Assembly (NCBI GenBank): GCA_022885665.1
Contig: JAGQDJ010000130.1
Span: 89,818-153,817, forward strand
Source of the DNA: Triops longicaudatus
Lineage: Eukaryota; Arthropoda; Branchiopoda; Notostraca; Triopsidae
Direction: 5' to 3'
DNA: 64,000 nt
The notes under the pieces were generated by a model that worked only from the letters and a program-made list of their open reading frames with translations, searched no databases and was not told the origin of the DNA. The position numbers were made by a program, and so were the translations under genes. Below, piece after piece: positions 59,966 to 64,000 of the stretch; within the stretch, counting starts at the first letter, position 1, and every line of letters begins with the position of its first letter.

Positions 59966-60692
59966 GAAATTTCCTCACAATTTTTAGTTTCGGATCATAA
60001 TATTTAGTACAAATGGTCGAGAATTTTGGAGAAAACTCATTGAACAGTTTTTTGGAAAAACCTCAGAATTAAACTTCTTTGGGAAACGAATCATTCGATA
60101 ATTTGACTTGAAGGTTAATTTGAATCCTTCTTAAGATATTTTTTTAACGAGAACAAAGTTGGAATTTCAGTTAGCGATGGAGTTAGATCTTCTGAAAACC
60201 GTCTCAATTTCTCAGGCGACTTTTCCAAAACTGACTTATGTTTTGATCAAGACATTAGTGAGAAGTTGTTTAAATGTGCACTTAAAATTAATTGTTGGGA
60301 ACATATTTCCCTACAAATATCTACATATTACTCACTTGTTTGCAAATTTACTAAGAATATTTTGTAAAGAATATTGACGGTAGCTATAATGGTCATTATA
60401 GGTACCTTTACTGTAAGTAACTGATAGTAAAATGTTCTACGTAATTTATGTAAAACGTAGTTTCCAAATAACTCGGTAAGGTAGCATGTAGCCTTCAAAC
60501 GAAAATACTCCAAGTGCAAGCACAATTAAATTGTTAGGTATGGAAAATGTTATTTGAGCATTTTAGTCATTTGAGCAAAAATCTTAAAAAATAATTTTTT
60601 AATTTTAAGTTTTCTTCAGATAGACTCCGTCACCCAAATCTAAGCGGCTTTTACCCAATTTGGGGTAATTTACCCACTATTGGGAAGCACTG
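59706..60692 (+). mobile_element. hAT-like non-autonomous element, right copy
   Basis: The element begins CAGTACTTCTCAAT and ends with ATTGGGAAGCACTG, the reverse complement of CAGTGCTTCCCAAT. It is flanked by GAATAAAG (59,698-59,705) and GAGTAAAG (60,693-60,700), an 8-bp target duplication with one mismatch. CAG-starting TIRs plus an 8-bp duplication fit hAT. Its body matches the left copy in inverted orientation at roughly 70-75% identity by eye. It carries a 34-nt A tract absent from the left copy. No intact transposase frame is present. Confidence 0.7.
59929..59962. repeat. Poly(A) tract, 34 nt
   Basis: An uninterrupted run of 34 A residues inside the right hAT-like copy. The left copy has only a short GCACAAAA at the same place, so this is a later homopolymer expansion and not the tail of a retroposon. 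Confidence 0.9.
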
Positions 60693-60700
60693 GAGTAAAG

Positions 60701-62340
60701 ACTGAGATCTAGGATCTTACAGAGGACTCGGATTTCATTATATTAACAAGATGGGCAAGGTGGGCACCTCCGTACATAGGGGAGACAACAGGTTACCCCA
60801 CCCTCATCTCCGAAAAGTCCATTTATAATGGTGAGAATAGGTGACTGCGTAGTGTCCAAAAACATGCATATGGAAAATATCCCATAATACCCCCGCACGA
60901 AAATCTAGGGTATAGCCTTAAGATTACAGTTTGTTTACAGTATTACAGTTTGTTTTTTGATTAAATCCGGCGTTGGCTGTTTGATGGGATGTGATATAGT
61001 GTAAAATGAATATGCCTACGACTTGTTCTGTTGCATAATTTTTACAGTGAAATTCGTATAACTTTCTCTCGAGGTCGATTACGAAATTATATTAAAGTAA
61101 CGCGAATCTTGCAGTATTTACTTAGAGTAACAAATACCAGTTTAGCGAAAGAAATGCGGAGATGATTTACTCCACATTGTTAAATTAGATGGTGTCATGA
61201 AACGTCGCCGATCGTATGTTATTTTCGTTCTTAGTGAACATGATCTCTTCACTCAAGAAACCACACGACTAAATATAAACTTGGTAAATTTTCCGAATAC
61301 GTTTTTCTATGGGAAAATTAGTCGCTACGTGACGAAACATAAAATTGGTAAATTGGCTTAATTAGCCTCTGCTGAACGTGAAAGGTGGGGGTTGAGACCC
61401 TCATTAGTGAGGTTTTGTTTAGGGGCTTAAGACCCTTGAAGCATTGCGTGGAATATTGTGTCTGGTCGCGAGTGTTATTTTAAAATTTCGTCCTGTTTGC
61501 AGCCGAAGTCAATCAGCGTTGTAATATTCACAGGGCTTTAAAATTTTAATCGAAAAGAGGAATATTCAATTAAGCCTTACTCAGAAAAAGAAACCGATTT
61601 AGATTGAATTTAACGGAACTTAAACAGGACTGTTACACTTTTCATTCACTGGAAGGAAAGTTCAAAGACCCGGCATGCAAATAATTGGAGTGCACTCTAT
61701 GTTTGTGCTGAGATTTCCGTTACATGTATGTTTGTGTTAAGAGGATTATTGTCCTTGCACAAATCTTTGCAAAAATTGACCGTCGCTACGTTTGGCCACC
61801 ATATCTACGTTACGTTCATCATACACCGTATTACGGATATACGTTCCGTTCCAGACGTCAAGTGTGACATGAAGATCTAATGTATTTTATTTTATTTATT
61901 TTTCTATTTTTTTTTATTATAACTCTTTAATGCAACATAGATGTGCTAGAAACTGACCTAGCTCTGTATTTTTTAAATTAATTTTTTACATCAAGTGGCT
62001 TTCTGGATTTGGAACCCGTTTTAATGTACAAAAACATATTTGTTGTGACGGAGCAAATATCGGAGATAGCCTATCTCGGATAAGCTGAAGATTTTAGACA
62101 GGACTATTTGCCTATTTTTCCGACAGCAGCACAGACTGAAAACTGGTTTGACAGCGCCAATAGTTCCATCATTCCTTCTATTGTAGGTTTCCCATCATTC
62201 TTTTGTTTCTCCTTTATTTATCCGGCTGATTTTGTGTAAAAGTACTGGAAAGTAGGATTGGGCTTAGAAAAGATTTTGTCCTTTCACGTTTTGTCATTCC
62301 GCATTTTTTTTGTTGACCTAAGGTATCAATAGAATAGAAA
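60701..62340. other. No gene recognised upstream of GCLC
   Basis: About 1.6 kb of AT-rich DNA without frames of note. It should include the GCLC promoter, but no individual element can be pointed to with confidence. Confidence 0.5.
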
Positions 62341-62906
62341 GTGTGGTGGTGTTGTCAGGCGTTAATAGAGGCAGTCAAGGCCTATCTGCACAGCAGTCAG
62401 GCAGCACTACTGACAGTCATAGTGCTTGTCATAAGTCGAGGGTAAAGTCTGTTAAGGTGAAACTAATCGAGCCGTATGTAGATTCAGTAGCCCAAACGTT
62501 GACACGAGTGCCAGTCGTCAAAGTAGTCGTCAGTCTGTGTTTTGGTGAGTTTGTTCGTTTGTAGTTCATTACTCAATATATCACCATTCCGAACCGCTAC
62601 CAGGATTAAGTAGAAAATTAACAGCAGTTATTTTAAATGGCATTAAATAAAAATGGCATAGCTTTTCGTATGGCGTAAATGCTTTCATTGCGGGGAGAAG
62701 TACTGTTACAATCGTGTCGGCAAGTAATGGAGACTCGTTGCAAACCGAAAGGCGATACGAATGGGGAATAGATATTGCCTTTACTAAAGCGATGGCAGTA
62801 GTATAATTTCTTAGTAGTGTACGCCTAATTTGTTTATATAATCTTTTAGTCATTTATATTTTTTTTATACAGGCTTGTCGTTTGTGACGGTGTTCCCGAA
62901 TACGAA
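62341..62906 (+). promoter_or_regulatory. GCLC: Probable 5' UTR exon and intron of GCLC
   Basis: A good donor, G|GTGAGT, occurs at 62,544/62,545. A TTTTTTTATACAG acceptor ends at 62,872, 34 nt before the GCLC start codon. Together they imply a 328-bp intron in the 5' UTR, with the upstream exon ending at 62,544. The transcription start cannot be placed. The 73-codon frame over the putative upstream exon (62343-62564) has no known domain and probably is not translated. Confidence 0.5.
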
Positions 62907-63986
62907 ATGGTTCAATTAAGCGAGGGACATCCATTTAGCTGGCCGGAAACCAAAGAGCTTGCTGACCATGTACGCAAACATGGTGTTCGTCAATTCATCA
63001 ATCTCTATAAGAAATCCATGGACCGTCATGATGATCCTTTACTGTGGGGTGACGAAATCGAGTACATGATAATCCATTTTGATGATGCTGCCAAGAAAGC
63101 AACGCTGAGTTTACGCTCTGCAGAACTGTTGCCCGAATTGCAGGAAAAAGAACGTCTGGACCCCAAGTATTTTCCAAAGATGTATTTGCAATCTTATCAT
63201 TTTTGAAGCGTTAATTTATTTTTCTCGTCAAGAAACGTACAATGCTTATGGGGGCCTGAGTATGGCAACTTCATGATCGAAGGAACCCCTGGCCAGCCGT
63301 ACGGTACTTCAATTTCGGACGTGAAAAAAGTGGAAGCAAATATGAAACATCGGCGTGAGGAAGCTTGTGCGAAACTCCGTGAAAACGAGACTTTTCTGAC
63401 GTTAACCGTCTTCCCTAGGTAAAGATAAAACACACAAATAAGAAACAGGAAAATATAAACTTGTAAAAATACATGAGAGTATATATTATAACAATAAAAA
63501 ATACGATTAAGCAGAAAAATTATGTCCTAAATTCAATGGTTAGGTTAGGATGTCCGAGTTTCAGTACACCTGTGTACCAAGCCAAACCGGAGTCTAGTAA
63601 TTCGGGGTCACTATTTCTGCCGAACGAAGTTGTCTTCCCAGATCCTCTGTTTCAGTCATCATCGAGGAATGTGCGAGACAAACGAGGCGAAAAAGTGGCC
63701 ATAAATATGCCCCGTAAGTTGTCGTTAGTAACAACCCGTCGGTGTCTTTTAATTTCTTGCCGTATTAGTTTTTGTCGATACAGCAACACCAAGACCATTC
63801 CTGGATAATTTTGAAGCACTAGGAGACGACGGTGAGCGAGGGAAGAATGCCTTGGCGGATCATATTTATATGGACGACTTTAGTTTTGGCATGACCTCTT
63901 GTTGCTTACAAGTCACGTTCCAGGCAACTGATGTCAACGAAGCGAGGACCTTACATGATCAGTTGGCTGTATTTGGTCCTATTATG
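62907..63986 (+). CDS. GCLC: Glutamate-cysteine ligase catalytic subunit, first four coding exons (3' cut by window)
   Basis: GCLC joins glutamate and cysteine with ATP hydrolysis, the rate-limiting cytosolic step of glutathione synthesis. Exons seen: 62907-63166, 63233-63418, 63544-63713, 63784-63986, with introns of 66, 125 and 70 bp. All are GT-AG with matching phases (2, 2, 1), and the fourth exon ends in phase 0 at a GTAAAC donor. The visible 273 residues align end to end with animal GCLC. Motifs include SWPETKELADHVRKHG, WGDEIEYMI (active-site region), LWGPEYGNFMIEGTPGQPYG, TVFPRLGCPSF, RDKRGEKVAINMP and DHIYMDDFSFGMTSCCLQVT. The start MVQLSEGHPFSW matches the usual position of the family N-terminus. 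After VAINMP the loop is a few residues shorter than in vertebrates. The remainder, more than half of the enzyme, lies beyond the window. Confidence 0.96.
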
Positions 63987-64000
63987 GTAAACATCGACGA

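Noticed and set aside
59113..60377. Homologous short frames on both strands considered as a hAT transposase
   Set aside because: They are short, shifted by indels between the copies, and contain no recognisable transposase motif. The similarity is explained by the two element copies.
63167..63206. Continuation of the first GCLC exon to a stop at 63,206
   Set aside because: It is intron read-through. Splicing at 63,166/63,233 restores the conserved LWGPEYG motif in frame.

Overview
This window is nuclear DNA from an animal, most likely an arthropod. It is AT-rich, has spliced genes with very short introns (about 50-125 bp in three genes, kilobase-sized in the fourth), long gene-poor stretches, and many decayed repeats and small DNA transposons. 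The arthropod call rests mainly on a Dpr-type two-immunoglobulin cell-surface gene, a family characteristic of arthropod nervous systems. Nothing in the sequence narrows the lineage further with confidence.

Layout. Positions 1 to about 37,000 contain no gene I can recognise. They hold AT-rich DNA, two or three small transposon-like elements, and several degenerate repeat fields (15.97-16.38, 22.4-23.8, 29.6-31.4 and 32.8-33.1 kb). From 36,997 to 42,897 on the + strand lie five exons of a Dpr-like gene (both Ig domains plus a hydrophobic C-terminal tail). Its first exon(s) with the signal peptide were not found. Its introns contain a cluster of diverged TAACGAAC-type elements and a 69-bp hAT-type MITE with a perfect 8-bp target duplication. 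A possible alternative last exon follows at 43,077. From 43.2 to 54.3 kb no gene is evident, only repeats and one more inverted-repeat element.

The right end is gene-dense. SPRTN (DNA-protein crosslink protease, - strand, five exons, 54,485-55,767) and an SLC25A51/MCART1-type mitochondrial carrier (+ strand, three exons, 56,854-57,896) are arranged head to head, about 1.1 kb apart, with an old MITE between them. Next come two related hAT-like elements in opposite orientation (58.8-60.7 kb), forming a large imperfect palindrome. The window ends inside the glutamate-cysteine ligase catalytic subunit gene (GCLC, + strand, from 62,907), of which the first four coding exons are visible.

The four genes do not form a pathway: they cover neuronal recognition, DNA repair, mitochondrial NAD+ transport and glutathione synthesis. 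I found no convincing novel multi-gene system. The most useful leads are the possible alternative Dpr terminal exon, a SUMO-interaction-like motif and an in-frame stop at an exon junction in SPRTN, the hAT pair, and the degenerate GTACGTG satellite.
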